Assembly: GCA_017617715.1 (NCBI GenBank)
Contig: JAFZVQ010000076.1
Span: 1 to 48,588 of the forward strand
Source of the DNA: Bacteroidales bacterium
GTDB taxonomy: Bacteria; Bacteroidota; Bacteroidia; Bacteroidales; UBA932
DNA: 48,588 nucleotides
Direction: 5' to 3'
The notes beneath the pieces were generated by a model that made no database searches, had not been told where the DNA came from, and worked only from the letters and a program-made list of their open reading frames with translations. The translations under genes were made by a program, and so were the position numbers. This document shows, in pieces, positions 25,335 to 34,009 of this stretch (position 1 is its first letter; the number at the start of each line of letters is the position of its first letter).

Positions 25335-25342
25335 TATTTTTG
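25335..25342 (+). promoter_or_regulatory. -7 box of the DPP-IV-like gene (TATTTTTG)
   Basis: Exact TAnnTTTG ending 5 nt before the ATG at 25348, so transcription should start at or next to the start codon and the mRNA may be leaderless. Confidence 0.68.
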
Positions 25343-25347
25343 TGCTG

Positions 25348-27174
25348 ATGAAACGCTTTGCTTTTTTGATTTTTTTGCTGGCGGGCGCTCTCGCGCACGC
25401 GCAAGATGTGAACACTACCCATTCCCCGGATTCTTCCATGGTGGCATTCACCCGGGCTAATGATTTATGGATTAAGGACATAGCCAGCGGCAAGGAGACC
25501 CGGCTCACGACGGACGGCAGCGAGCTGGTGCTCAACGGCTATGCGTCCTGGGTGTACTATGAAGAGATTTTCGGCCGGCCGTCGAAATACCGCGCCTTCT
25601 GGTGGAGCCCGGATTCCCGCAAACTGGCTTTCTACCGCTTCGACAACGGCAATGTGCCGGTGTTCCCCATCTACTCCCCTTTCGGACAGGACGGCAAGCT
25701 GTCGCTGACGCGCTACCCGAAAGCCGGCGAGCACAACCCCCGGGTGCGCATAGGCATCGCCGATCTGGACAGCGGCAGCCTGACCTGGGCCGACTTCACC
25801 GACGACCCTGAGCAGTATTTCGGCACGCCGTTTTGGGGCGCCGATTCCAGGGAATTGTACGTGAGCCGCATGCCGCGCCGCCAAAGCATCCTGGATGTGT
25901 ATGCCGTGCAGGCAGGCGACGGCAGCAAGCGTCCGGTCTATCATGAAGAGTATCCCACCTGGGTCACATGGATAGAGGGTATGTTGTTCACGGACAAGGG
26001 CTTGATCATGGCCCGCAATTTCGAGACCGGCTGGGAGCAGATCTATTTCCTCGGCTACGACGGCTCCCTGAAGCGGCTGACAGATGGCCAGAACTGGGAC
26101 ATACGGCTGCTCAAATACGACAAGTGCAAGGGCAATCTGTGGTTCACGGCAAAGCGCGATTCCCGTCTCCATCCGACGCTCTACAGGCTCGACAGGAAAG
26201 GGCGCATCTTCACCCTCACCAACCCGGAGTACTACGTCCTGACGGCCGAGGTATCCGATGATTTCAAGACCTTCCGGGCCATGGTGTCCAACGCCCGGTG
26301 CCCCAGGCAGGTCATCAGCGGCAATGCCCTGAAAGTCAAGACTTTCGCTCGGCTTGAAGAATCCGGCGAACCCGGCCCGCGTCCGGAAATAGTCAAGATC
26401 GCCAACGACGGTTTCGACCTCTACGGACTGATGTCGCTGCCGCAGGATTTCGACCCGTCGAAGAAGTATCCCGTGGTGATGCAGCTCTACGGCGGGCCCG
26501 GCACCCCCTACGTGCGCGACCGCTGGCAGGACCGCGACGCCCAGAACCGCTGGTGCTGGGAGAACGGCATAATCTACATAGTAGTGGATCCGAGGTCGTC
26601 CGGCGAAAACGGCCGGGCCGGCATGGACCAGGCCTTCAAGAGGATGACAGTCACAGAGTTAGGCGACTATATCGCCTGGGCGAAGTGGTTGCAGGGGCTG
26701 CCGTATGTGGACGGCGGGCGCATCGGCGTGGAAGGATTCTCCTTCGGCGGCACCACGACGGCCATGCTGGTGCTGAGGCATCCCGAATACTTCTGTTGCG
26801 GGGTCGCGGGCGGCGGCGTCTATGACTGGAAACTCTACGATTCCCACTACACCGAGCGCTTCATGGACACTCCTCAGGCAAATCCTGAGGGCTACGATGA
26901 GGCGTGCGTGCTGAAATGGGTGCCGGCCTGCGCGCTCCGCAAGACCGCCGGCCTCCACAACGGCACCCCGGCGCTGAAGCTGACCCACGGCACCGGCGAC
27001 GACAACGTCCATTTCCAGAACACCCTGCAGCTGATTGACGCCCTGCAGACCGCAGGCATTCAGTTCGACCTGATGATATACCCCGACGGCATGCACGGCT
27101 ACCGCGGCACCCAGCACGCCCACGACGTCGCCAGCGACCAGCTATTCTGGAAGCGACACCTTCTTGCAGATTAA
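25348..27174 (+). CDS. Dipeptidyl peptidase IV-like S9 serine peptidase, short N-terminus
   Basis: 608 residues: signal peptide MKRFAFLIFLLAGALAHAQ, a beta-propeller of the DPPIV_N type to about residue 330 and an alpha/beta-hydrolase domain from about 350. The catalytic triad is seen as Ser465 (GFSFGG), Asp in DDNVHF (551-552) and His583 (GMHGYRG). The double glutamate that binds the substrate N-terminus is present (VYYEEIFGR, E72-E73). It should cleave X-Pro or similar dipeptides from peptides in the periplasm. Family members are usually about 700 residues or more, so about 100 N-terminal propeller residues are missing. The start at 25348 is kept over the GTG at 25342 because of the signal peptide. 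Its last 33 nt overlap the convergent methyltransferase gene. Confidence 0.91.
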   Translation: MKRFAFLIFLLAGALAHAQDVNTTHSPDSSMVAFTRANDLWIKDIASGKETRLTTDGSELVLNGYASWVYYEEIFGRPSKYRAFWWSPDSRKLAFYRFDNGNVPVFPIYSPFGQDGKLSLTRYPKAGEHNPRVRIGIADLDSGSLTWADFTDDPEQYFGTPFWGADSRELYVSRMPRRQSILDVYAVQAGDGSKRPVYHEEYPTWVTWIEGMLFTDKGLIMARNFETGWEQIYFLGYDGSLKRLTDGQNWDIRLLKYDKCKGNLWFTAKRDSRLHPTLYRLDRKGRIFTLTNPEYYVLTAEVSDDFKTFRAMVSNARCPRQVISGNALKVKTFARLEESGEPGPRPEIVKIANDGFDLYGLMSLPQDFDPSKKYPVVMQLYGGPGTPYVRDRWQDRDAQNRWCWENGIIYIVVDPRSSGENGRAGMDQAFKRMTVTELGDYIAWAKWLQGLPYVDGGRIGVEGFSFGGTTTAMLVLRHPEYFCCGVAGGGVYDWKLYDSHYTERFMDTPQANPEGYDEACVLKWVPACALRKTAGLHNGTPALKLTHGTGDDNVHFQNTLQLIDALQTAGIQFDLMIYPDGMHGYRGTQHAHDVASDQLFWKRHLLAD

Positions 27175-28185
27175 TATCCTGCGTTCTCCATCCAGGACAC
27201 AGGCAAAGATATGGACGGGGCCGCCGGGCTTCGTCCTTATTTTCGCCCTCAGCCCCTCCGAACTCACCGGCACCCCGCGAGCGGTCACGTCGGCCTGCGG
27301 ATACCGCCTGCCGAGTTCCTTTATAACAGACGCCGCAAACGGCAGATTCTCAACGACTTCCCAAAAGCCCCCAAAATGCGACAGCCCCTCGTCGTACGGC
27401 CTCAGGCACATCCCCGGCCCCAACCCCGACTTCACCAACGCCGCCGACGGCACGAACAATAAATCATTATTATTAGGCTTCGCCTTCGCTTCGCGAAAGA
27501 CGAAGCCATTCTCGAATAGTACCAGACTCTGAAAAATGGCGTTGGGGCGGCAGAGGCAGAGGAGCTCTTTGCATTCGCTATCGACGCCAACCACATGAAT
27601 TTCAGACAAATACCCCTGCAGGCGGCGGCGAAGCATGGTGAGGTCGGCCATCGGAGAGACTTTGACCATGACCTGCGGAGCAATGGCGAGCAGCGTGGGC
27701 ATCAGGGTGACGACATCGGGACTGCACTCCTCGAGAAGGAAAAGCTTGTTTCCTGCAGCATTGCGGCGGGCGGGATCGATGTAGATAACGTCAGGACGGA
27801 AAGCCCTGAGCGCTTCCTGCCAGTCAGCCCTGTCCGGCGCGATATCAAAGGAATTAAAAACAACGTTGGAGACCCCAAGGGCGGCGAAATTTCTCTGCAC
27901 GGCCTGCAGGAGCACACAGTCCCTCTCGTTATACCAAACCGCCGAAGCGACGGCGGAAAACGCCCAGCTGTCCACCCCGAGCCCACCGGTCAGGTCGGCG
28001 ACTCGCGCGCCCGGAGCGATAAGCGACGCCTTATACCGCGCCGCCGTCTCCCCCGAGCACTGCTGGAAATTGACGGCCTGAGGCACCTCGACACGCACTC
28101 CGCCCCACGACGGCACCTTCTGCTCCAGCTTGCGCGCCTCCCTGTCCTCGAGCGATCTCAGAATCCCGGAAAAACCGCCCTTCAT
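27142..28185 (-). CDS. PG1098-type SAM-dependent methyltransferase with THUMP-like domain
   Basis: 347-residue cytoplasmic class I methyltransferase with SAM motif I VADLTGGLGVDSWAF (64-72 core), a following acidic loop and motif IV YIDPARR (D137). The C-terminal 100 residues fit the THUMP-like domain found with this methyltransferase in Bacteroidota (PG1098 type). A nucleic-acid substrate, probably RNA, is likely but unproven. The frame is open upstream to 28257. The ATG at 28185 is chosen because it shares ATGA with the stop of the helicase gene and the upstream residues look unlike any family N-terminus. From memory, family members have some 25-50 more residues at the N-terminus, so this version may be shortened. 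It overlaps the 3' end of the DPP-IV-like gene by 33 nt. Confidence 0.85.
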   Translation of the reverse strand: MKGGFSGILRSLEDREARKLEQKVPSWGGVRVEVPQAVNFQQCSGETAARYKASLIAPGARVADLTGGLGVDSWAFSAVASAVWYNERDCVLLQAVQRNFAALGVSNVVFNSFDIAPDRADWQEALRAFRPDVIYIDPARRNAAGNKLFLLEECSPDVVTLMPTLLAIAPQVMVKVSPMADLTMLRRRLQGYLSEIHVVGVDSECKELLCLCRPNAIFQSLVLFENGFVFREAKAKPNNNDLLFVPSAALVKSGLGPGMCLRPYDEGLSHFGGFWEVVENLPFAASVIKELGRRYPQADVTARGVPVSSEGLRAKIRTKPGGPVHIFACVLDGERRILICKKVSLPE

Positions 28186-29609
28186 CGGAAGAAAGAATCT
28201 TTGAAATTCACCAGATACACCTTCTCCACGGCCCTCGTGAGCGCCGTGTAAAGCCACTTAAGGTCTTCAACCGTCTGAAACTCCTGCCAGAAAGGATTGT
28301 CGATGAACACGCAACTCCACTGCCCGCCCTGGGCCTTATGGCAGGTCACCGCATCTGCATACTTAAGCTGCAGAGCGTTAAAGAACGGATCCTCCCGCAC
28401 CGCCTCCCAAATCCGCTTCTTTGTCTTGCGGTCCGCATAATCTGCGCTGACGCCTTGATACAAAGCATTCTGCTGCTCATAAGTCAGGGCCGCCGACTCG
28501 CTGGTGAGCGTGTCCAGGCACACCTTAGCCTGCAGTTCGCAGAAATCGTAGTCCGGGAAACGCAGGATGGCATCAGCGAAACGCAGGCCATAGCGGTCCT
28601 CGTAATGCCAGATCTTCACCAGCTCGGCCACGTCGCCGTTGGCAATGTAATCCATCTGCTCCACGTCCTCCACGAACTGGTAGCAGTTCTTGACTATCAT
28701 GAACTTGTCGCCCCGGGCAAGCTCCTCCTCCTTGTAAAGCACCTTGGCGCGAATGCCCAGGTTGTAGCGTATGGCACGGCGGTTGGAGCGGCACAGCACT
28801 ATGGTGTCGTCGTAGCCGTAACGGTCGTATGCGTCGGAAATGGCCTCGAGCAGCTCTCCCCCGCCGATACGCTCCACGTCCGGGAAAAGATCCAGATGTA
28901 TGTCGTCGTAGCAATCGTCCGCCTGGGAGGATTCGATACGGCGCCGCAGCGCAGTCGCATTGGCAAGTATCCCCGAGCCGGCTTCCTGGCGCACCACGGT
29001 GTCCAGCACGCAGTAGCGCACACCCCCGAAGCCATCCATGAAATCGCGGCTGAGCGCAGGCGAGGATTCCAGGCCGACCGGCGGCAACTGCGCGGAGTCG
29101 CCAAGCAGCACCAGCCGGCAGTCATCCCCGGAGCGCACGAATTCCACCAGATCCTCCAGCAGGTTGCCCGTACCGAAAAGCGCCGGCGACTGCTGCTGCC
29201 CCGCCTCGATGCCTATCAGCGACACCTCATCCACCACGAACAGCGTGTGCTTAGCTTTGTTGGGCGCAAGCGAAAACTGCCCGTAGCCGTCGGAACCCAC
29301 TGATTTCTGGCGGTATATGTGTTTATGGATCGTGGAAGCAGGGCGTCCGGACACAGTGGAAAGCACTTTCGCAGCCCGGCCGGTCGGAGCAAGCAGCACC
29401 GACTTTATGCCCACCCGCATCATCTGGGCGATGACGGCGGAAATGGCAGTGGTCTTGCCCGTGCCGGCATAACCGTTAAGCACGAAAATATCCCCCTCGC
29501 CGGAGCAAAAAAAGTCGGCTATTTCCCTGAAAAACCTATCCTGGCAGGGCGTAGGCTCCACCTTCCCCATCTTCGCAAGGAAGCCCTCATATAGGAGTTT
29601 CGGATCCAT
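28182..29609 (-). CDS. RecD-like/Dda-like superfamily 1 DNA helicase
   Basis: 475-residue helicase. Motif I (Walker A) is GYAGTGKTT (46-54), motif II VVDEVSLI (D127-E128), and motif III LLGDSAQLPP follows. The C-terminal UvrD_C_2 part has VTCHKAQGGQWSCVFID and the final LYTALTRAVEKVYLV. The length is close to that of RecD2-like or Dda-type 5'-3' helicases without N-terminal extensions. It unwinds DNA using ATP; which repair or replication step is not known. The start overlaps the trkH stop by 1 nt (TGATG) and the stop overlaps the methyltransferase start by 4 nt. Confidence 0.92.
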   Translation of the reverse strand: MDPKLLYEGFLAKMGKVEPTPCQDRFFREIADFFCSGEGDIFVLNGYAGTGKTTAISAVIAQMMRVGIKSVLLAPTGRAAKVLSTVSGRPASTIHKHIYRQKSVGSDGYGQFSLAPNKAKHTLFVVDEVSLIGIEAGQQQSPALFGTGNLLEDLVEFVRSGDDCRLVLLGDSAQLPPVGLESSPALSRDFMDGFGGVRYCVLDTVVRQEAGSGILANATALRRRIESSQADDCYDDIHLDLFPDVERIGGGELLEAISDAYDRYGYDDTIVLCRSNRRAIRYNLGIRAKVLYKEEELARGDKFMIVKNCYQFVEDVEQMDYIANGDVAELVKIWHYEDRYGLRFADAILRFPDYDFCELQAKVCLDTLTSESAALTYEQQNALYQGVSADYADRKTKKRIWEAVREDPFFNALQLKYADAVTCHKAQGGQWSCVFIDNPFWQEFQTVEDLKWLYTALTRAVEKVYLVNFKDSFFR

Positions 29610-31063
29610 CAGTGGCGCCGCTTGTCAAACACCATGGCCACCACCGCAAGCACAGGATAAATCTCTATGCGGCCGAGGAACATGTCAAGGGTGTACACCA
29701 GCTTGGCAAGGTCCGGTGCGCCGTTGAATGTGCCCATCGAGCCCATGTCCCCGAGCGCCGGACCGACGTTGCTGATACTGGTGATCGACGCTGCCAGCGA
29801 ATTCTGCCAGCCCACCCCGATCCAGAGACAAAGGGCAGTAGAAAGCGCCAGAAGCAACACATACAACTCTATATACAGAAGATGCGGCAACAGCGCCTCG
29901 TCCCTCAGGATACGGCCGCCGAACTTCACCTCATGGACGGACGAAGGCCGCAGGATACGCGTAATCTGCCGGCCTATCGACTTGAACAGCAGGACTATAC
30001 GGTCTATCTTCAAGCCGCCGGAAGTAGAGCCCGCGCAGCCGCACACCACCGCCACTATCATAATCAGCGCGCACAGGGCTCCGGGCCACTGCGCATTGTC
30101 CGCTATGGCGAAACCGGTTGTCGAAGAGATGCACATCACCTCGAACAGGCCGTTCCACATCGAATCCCCCCAGCCCCTGCAGAAGCCGCCGGTTTTGAGC
30201 CCGATACCGAGCAGCACGGAAGCTATCAGGATGGAGCCGGTGTAGTACTTGACCACCGGATTGTTGAGCGGCTTGAGCGTACGGCCCGCCACCGCCAGGA
30301 ACAGCAGGCCGAAATGCAGGGAAGAAAGGTACATGCACAGCATCGTGATACCTTCGATCCAGCGGGAGCCGAAAGCGCCGATGGATGCGTTCCGCGAGCT
30401 GAAGCCGCCGGTGGCAGCCACGCTCATGGCATGGCAGAGGGCATCGAAAGCCGGCATCCCGGCCAGCAGGTACAGCACCAGCGCCAGGGCGAAAATGCCC
30501 AGGTACACGTATGCGAAAATGTTAACGGTCCGGTTGGTACGGGCTGCATATGCGTTGCGCGAAAGCGAGCCCAGCTCCATGTTTACCAGCCTGAGCTTCA
30601 CCGGGCTCGAATCCGGAATGATCAGCAGCAGGAACACCACCACGCCCAAGCCGCCGATGAAATGGGTGCTGGCGCGCCAGAAGAGGAGACTCTTCGGCAG
30701 AGCTTCCACGTTTTCCAGGATTGTGGCGCCTGTGGTGGTGAATCCGGACACGCTCTCGAACCAGGCGTTCTGGAGCGTGAACGGCCCTCCCCACATGGCG
30801 TACGGAAGCATGCCGAACACGAACGAAAGCAGCCAGGAGAGAGTGATGGTCACGTATCCGTCTTTCAGCGAGATAGGCTGCGCCTTACGCACGAAGACGA
30901 ACGGAAAAGCGCCGGCAAGGAAAGTGACCGTGAAACTGATTATCAGGGAAGAGAGAGCACTGTCGTTCCCGTTGACCACGGACACGACCACCGAGAGGAA
31001 CATGAAGAGCGAGCTGACCAGCAGGGCCAGCCCGACGTTACGGCTGATTCCTTTCCAATTCAT
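29609..31063 (-). CDS. trkH: TrkH-family potassium transporter subunit
   Basis: 484-residue inner-membrane protein with about ten hydrophobic segments and the four P-loop repeats of the Trk/Ktr/HKT family, for example SVSGFTTTGATILENVE, MSVAATGGFSSRN, SSTTGFAIADN and ISNVGPALGDMG. It is the pore subunit for K+ uptake and normally works with the cytoplasmic NAD-binding protein TrkA. No trkA is present in this window. Its first 26 nt overlap the end of the HAMP-sensor gene, and it shares TGATG with the helicase. The start ATG at 31063 fits the family. Confidence 0.94.
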   Translation of the reverse strand: MNWKGISRNVGLALLVSSLFMFLSVVVSVVNGNDSALSSLIISFTVTFLAGAFPFVFVRKAQPISLKDGYVTITLSWLLSFVFGMLPYAMWGGPFTLQNAWFESVSGFTTTGATILENVEALPKSLLFWRASTHFIGGLGVVVFLLLIIPDSSPVKLRLVNMELGSLSRNAYAARTNRTVNIFAYVYLGIFALALVLYLLAGMPAFDALCHAMSVAATGGFSSRNASIGAFGSRWIEGITMLCMYLSSLHFGLLFLAVAGRTLKPLNNPVVKYYTGSILIASVLLGIGLKTGGFCRGWGDSMWNGLFEVMCISSTTGFAIADNAQWPGALCALIMIVAVVCGCAGSTSGGLKIDRIVLLFKSIGRQITRILRPSSVHEVKFGGRILRDEALLPHLLYIELYVLLLALSTALCLWIGVGWQNSLAASITSISNVGPALGDMGSMGTFNGAPDLAKLVYTLDMFLGRIEIYPVLAVVAMVFDKRRH

Positions 31064-31856
31064 CTGACACCTTGGATTTCAGGTCCTTGAGCCGCTTGCG
31101 CAGCTGCAGGTTCTCCGCCGACAGGTCGGCAATGTCTTCGTTGAGCCTGTTCAGTTCGTCGTCGCCGTCGAAGTTCACAGTATATTTCTTGCCGTAGGTC
31201 CTGTAGCCTTCCAGGCCGTCAAGCATCTTATAGAGCGGATTGACGTAATAGGACAGGATGAAGAAGAGCAGCATTATGACAAGCAGCAGCCCCACTCCCA
31301 CAGCTATGATGCCGGGAATGATACTGCGGTAAAAACCGCGCTCGAAAGTCTTGGAGTTCTTCTCAAGGTCTTTATATATTGCCGTCTGGAGGGCGTCGAT
31401 GTCAGAGGAAAGCGTGGCGAAACTGGGCTGCAGGCGGTTGAAGTACCAGCTGCGGGAGTCAATGAAATAGGAATCAAGCACGTTTTCCAGCTCGAGGGAA
31501 GTGAGCACGTAGGCAGAACAAGAATACACCACAGAATCCGTAAGAGGCTGTATCACATTGGATTCCAAGGATGTACGCAGCGAATCGCAGTGCGAGAGGA
31601 AATACTCCTGGTCGAACTTGGGGAGCTCGGCGTCAATCTCGTCGCCGATGACGGCGAGGATGTCGAGATTGTATTTATTGCTTATATCAGCCAGCTTGTG
31701 GGCTGTATTGAGGCTCTGTATGTCGTCTGCTATCAAGTCCGAGACGTAGGTGCTCATCTTGGCATATTCCAAGACCGAGATACTCGCCGAAATCAGCAGT
31801 ATCACGGCGATTGCGCTCAGACTTAAAGTCAATTTTGACTTAATTGACAGTTTCAT
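31038..31856 (-). CDS. Two-helix membrane sensor with HAMP domain and no output domain
   Basis: 272 residues: TM1 at about 8-28, a periplasmic mostly helical domain of about 145 residues (30-175), TM2 at about 178-203, then a HAMP-like segment. The latter has a proline-led first helix VNPLYKMLDGLEGYR and the second-helix motif DDELNRLNEDIADLS. The protein ends in a short coiled coil (about 236-270, ENLQLRKRLKDLKSKV). This is the input part of a histidine kinase or chemoreceptor, but no kinase, cyclase or MCP output domain follows. The stop lies inside the trkH start region (26-nt overlap), suggesting translational coupling and a role with TrkH. The open frame extends to 32024, but the ATG at 31856 gives the normal membrane start and lies after the -7 box. 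Confidence 0.82.
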   Translation of the reverse strand: MKLSIKSKLTLSLSAIAVILLISASISVLEYAKMSTYVSDLIADDIQSLNTAHKLADISNKYNLDILAVIGDEIDAELPKFDQEYFLSHCDSLRTSLESNVIQPLTDSVVYSCSAYVLTSLELENVLDSYFIDSRSWYFNRLQPSFATLSSDIDALQTAIYKDLEKNSKTFERGFYRSIIPGIIAVGVGLLLVIMLLFFILSYYVNPLYKMLDGLEGYRTYGKKYTVNFDGDDELNRLNEDIADLSAENLQLRKRLKDLKSKVSDELERNQP

Positions 31857-31881
31857 TTTAAATTTTTTTACAAAATCTGTA

Positions 31882-31889
31882 CAAATATA
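31882..31889 (-). promoter_or_regulatory. -7 box of the HAMP sensor-trkH operon (TATATTTG)
   Basis: Exact TAnnTTTG on the minus strand, about 20 nt leader to the ATG at 31856. It is 12 nt from the divergent -7 box at 31902. Confidence 0.68.
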
Positions 31890-31901
31890 GGAAATAATTG
31901 G

Positions 31902-31909
31902 TACTTTTG
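31902..31909 (+). promoter_or_regulatory. -7 box of the ROK regulator gene (TACTTTTG)
   Basis: Exact TAnnTTTG, about 15 nt leader to the ATG at 31930. Confidence 0.68.
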
Positions 31910-31929
31910 CATAAGAACCCCCGCATGCA

Positions 31930-33129
31930 ATGACCACAAATTTTCTAAACGACACTTCCGGCAAGAACGCCCAGATAAAGAGGGCGATTTTAAGGCTGTG
32001 CATCAGCCACGAAGAGTCAAGCATATCCTACTTCAGCAAGACTCTGGGAATCAGCGTCCCCACCATCACCAAGCTGATAGGTGAACTGATAGATTCCGGC
32101 TTCCTGCTCGACGAAGGGAAGATAGGCACCTCCGGCGGCAGGCGTCCCAGCATCTACGGGCTCGACCCCAATGCAGGCTACTTCGTGGGCATCGATGTGG
32201 CAAGGCATCATTTCCATGTAGCCATCACCGATTTCAAAGGCAACCTGCTGCACTACATTGAAGACATCGAGTTCGTGCTTGAATCCAACGCCGGTTCGTT
32301 CAGGGAAATGTGCCGCATGGTCAAGGACCAGGTGGTCGCGGCAGGCATACCTTGGATAAAAGTGCTCTCGGCGGGCGTGAGCCTGTCCGGACGCGTGAAC
32401 CCGGAGCAGGGCTACTCGCTGACCTATTTCGTCAGCGACGACCTGCCCCTCAAAGACCTGTTCCAGAGGGAGCTCAACGTGCCCGTGAGCATCGAAAACG
32501 ATTCCCGTGCCCTCACGTACGGCGAATACATGTACCTCGGCAAGAATGCCGACAAGGACATGATAGCCATCAACCTCAGCTGGGGCCTCGGCATGGGCAT
32601 GATACTCAACGGCCAGCTCTACTACGGAAAGTCCGGATTCTCCGGGGAAATCGGTCACTTCCCCCTCCTGGACAACGACATAATGTGCCGCTGCGGCAAG
32701 ATCGGATGCCTTGAGACCGGTGCTTCCGGCTCCGCGCTGCACCGGATGATAGTGGAAAAGCTCAAAGCCGGGCGCCGTTCGTCCCTCTCCAGGATCTACA
32801 AGGAGACCGGCAACATCGAGCTTTCCGATATCCTGGGCGCAGTGAAAGACGGCGACGTGCTGGCCATCGAGTGCATAGGCGAAATAGGCGACGTGCTCGG
32901 CCGCGGTATCTCCGGCATAATCAATATCTTCAATCCGGGGCTGGTCATAATTGGCGGGCGCCTCATAGTTGGCCGCGAGCACCTCATCCTTCCCATCCGC
33001 ACCGCCGTGAACAAACTGTCCATGGAAAGGGTTGCGGCCGACACCAAGATACGGCTTTCCACCCTTGGCCGGAAAGCTATCGTGCTGGGCAACTGCCTGC
33101 TTGCCCGCAAGAAACTGCTGGGAATCTAA
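31930..33129 (+). CDS. ROK-family transcriptional regulator (NagC/XylR-like)
   Basis: 399 residues: an N-terminal winged helix-turn-helix (about 15-65, SISYFSKTLGISVPTITKLIGELIDSGF) followed by a ROK sugar-kinase-like domain. The ROK zinc motif CRCGKIGCLETGA and the GEIGH motif are intact. The first phosphate-binding loop, usually DxGxT, reads GIDVARHHFHVAI, so kinase activity is unlikely and a sugar-sensing regulator is the best reading. Its ligand is probably a sugar or sugar phosphate. It is divergent from the HAMP sensor-trkH operon and convergent with rmlD, whose 3' end it overlaps by 4 nt. It may regulate nearby genes or itself; no operator is evident. Confidence 0.91.
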   Translation: MTTNFLNDTSGKNAQIKRAILRLCISHEESSISYFSKTLGISVPTITKLIGELIDSGFLLDEGKIGTSGGRRPSIYGLDPNAGYFVGIDVARHHFHVAITDFKGNLLHYIEDIEFVLESNAGSFREMCRMVKDQVVAAGIPWIKVLSAGVSLSGRVNPEQGYSLTYFVSDDLPLKDLFQRELNVPVSIENDSRALTYGEYMYLGKNADKDMIAINLSWGLGMGMILNGQLYYGKSGFSGEIGHFPLLDNDIMCRCGKIGCLETGASGSALHRMIVEKLKAGRRSSLSRIYKETGNIELSDILGAVKDGDVLAIECIGEIGDVLGRGISGIINIFNPGLVIIGGRLIVGREHLILPIRTAVNKLSMERVAADTKIRLSTLGRKAIVLGNCLLARKKLLGI

Positions 33130-33995
33130 GCGGCTTTAAGGATATTGGCTATACAGACGGCCAGGCTGTCCTTCCAGTAAGGCACGTCCACTCCGAACGT
33201 CTCCTTGATCTTTGTCTTGTCGAGCACCGAATACGCAGGGCGCTTGACTTTGGACGGGTATTCGTCGCTGTGGCAGGGACGGATATCGCAGCCCTGATGG
33301 CCTGCAAGCGAAGCGATTTCCCTGGTGAAATCATACCAGCTGCACACCCCCTCGTTGGAGAAATTATAGATGCCGTCCCTGCCTTCGTAGAGCCTGTTTT
33401 CCACAATAGTATATATCGCGCGCGCAAGGTCGAGGGCGTAGGTGGGAGTGCCGGCCTGGTCGAACACCACGTTCAGCTGAGGTTTTTCCGCCGTAAGGCG
33501 AAGCATGGTCTTTACGAAGTTGCGCCCGAATTCGCTGTAAAGCCAGGCGGTGCGTATGATAATGTATTTGCAGCCGGAGGCAAGCACAGCCTGCTCGCCG
33601 TGCAGCTTGGTCAAGCCATACACGCCCGTGGGCGTGCCTTTCATATCCTCGCGGCAGGGGGTGTTATATACTTCCCTGCCGAACACGTAATCTGTGCTGA
33701 TGTGCACGAGCAGGCCGCCGGTGCGCGCCATAGCTTCCGCAAGTATGCGAACGGCTCCGGAATTCAGCCGTTCAGCGACTTCGGGATTGTCTTCCGCCCG
33801 CTCCACGTCGGTGTAGGCCGCGCAATTGATTATGGCTCCGACAGACTCGCGGGCCACCATTTCACGTACCGCTTCTTCGGAAGTGATATCAAGCTCTTCA
33901 ACGTCGGTGAAGATATATCGGTCGCGAGAGAGAGCAGCAACGGCCCGGATCTCCGAGCCGAGCTGACCGTTGGCGCCTGTGACAAGAATATTCAT
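33126..33995 (-). CDS. rfbD: dTDP-4-dehydrorhamnose reductase
   Basis: 289-residue short-chain dehydrogenase of the RmlD family. The NADPH-binding loop is TGANGQLGSEI at the N-terminus, followed by NCAAYTDVERAEDNPE, ISTDYVFGREVY and the catalytic YGLTKLHGE (Tyr and Lys). It reduces dTDP-4-dehydrorhamnose to dTDP-L-rhamnose in the cytoplasm for surface polysaccharide. The other dTDP-rhamnose genes (rmlA, rmlB, rmlC) are not in this window. It is the last gene of the wza-wzc-dehydratase operon, 14 nt after the preceding stop. Confidence 0.94.
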   Translation of the reverse strand: MNILVTGANGQLGSEIRAVAALSRDRYIFTDVEELDITSEEAVREMVARESVGAIINCAAYTDVERAEDNPEVAERLNSGAVRILAEAMARTGGLLVHISTDYVFGREVYNTPCREDMKGTPTGVYGLTKLHGEQAVLASGCKYIIIRTAWLYSEFGRNFVKTMLRLTAEKPQLNVVFDQAGTPTYALDLARAIYTIVENRLYEGRDGIYNFSNEGVCSWYDFTREIASLAGHQGCDIRPCHSDEYPSKVKRPAYSVLDKTKIKETFGVDVPYWKDSLAVCIANILKAA

Positions 33996-34009
33996 ATGCA
34001 GACCGCCGG

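Noticed and set aside
29612-31090. A 492-codon open frame antisense to trkH
   Set aside because: Composition dominated by Arg, His and Gln, no hydrophobic or catalytic pattern, and no promoter. It is a shadow of trkH.
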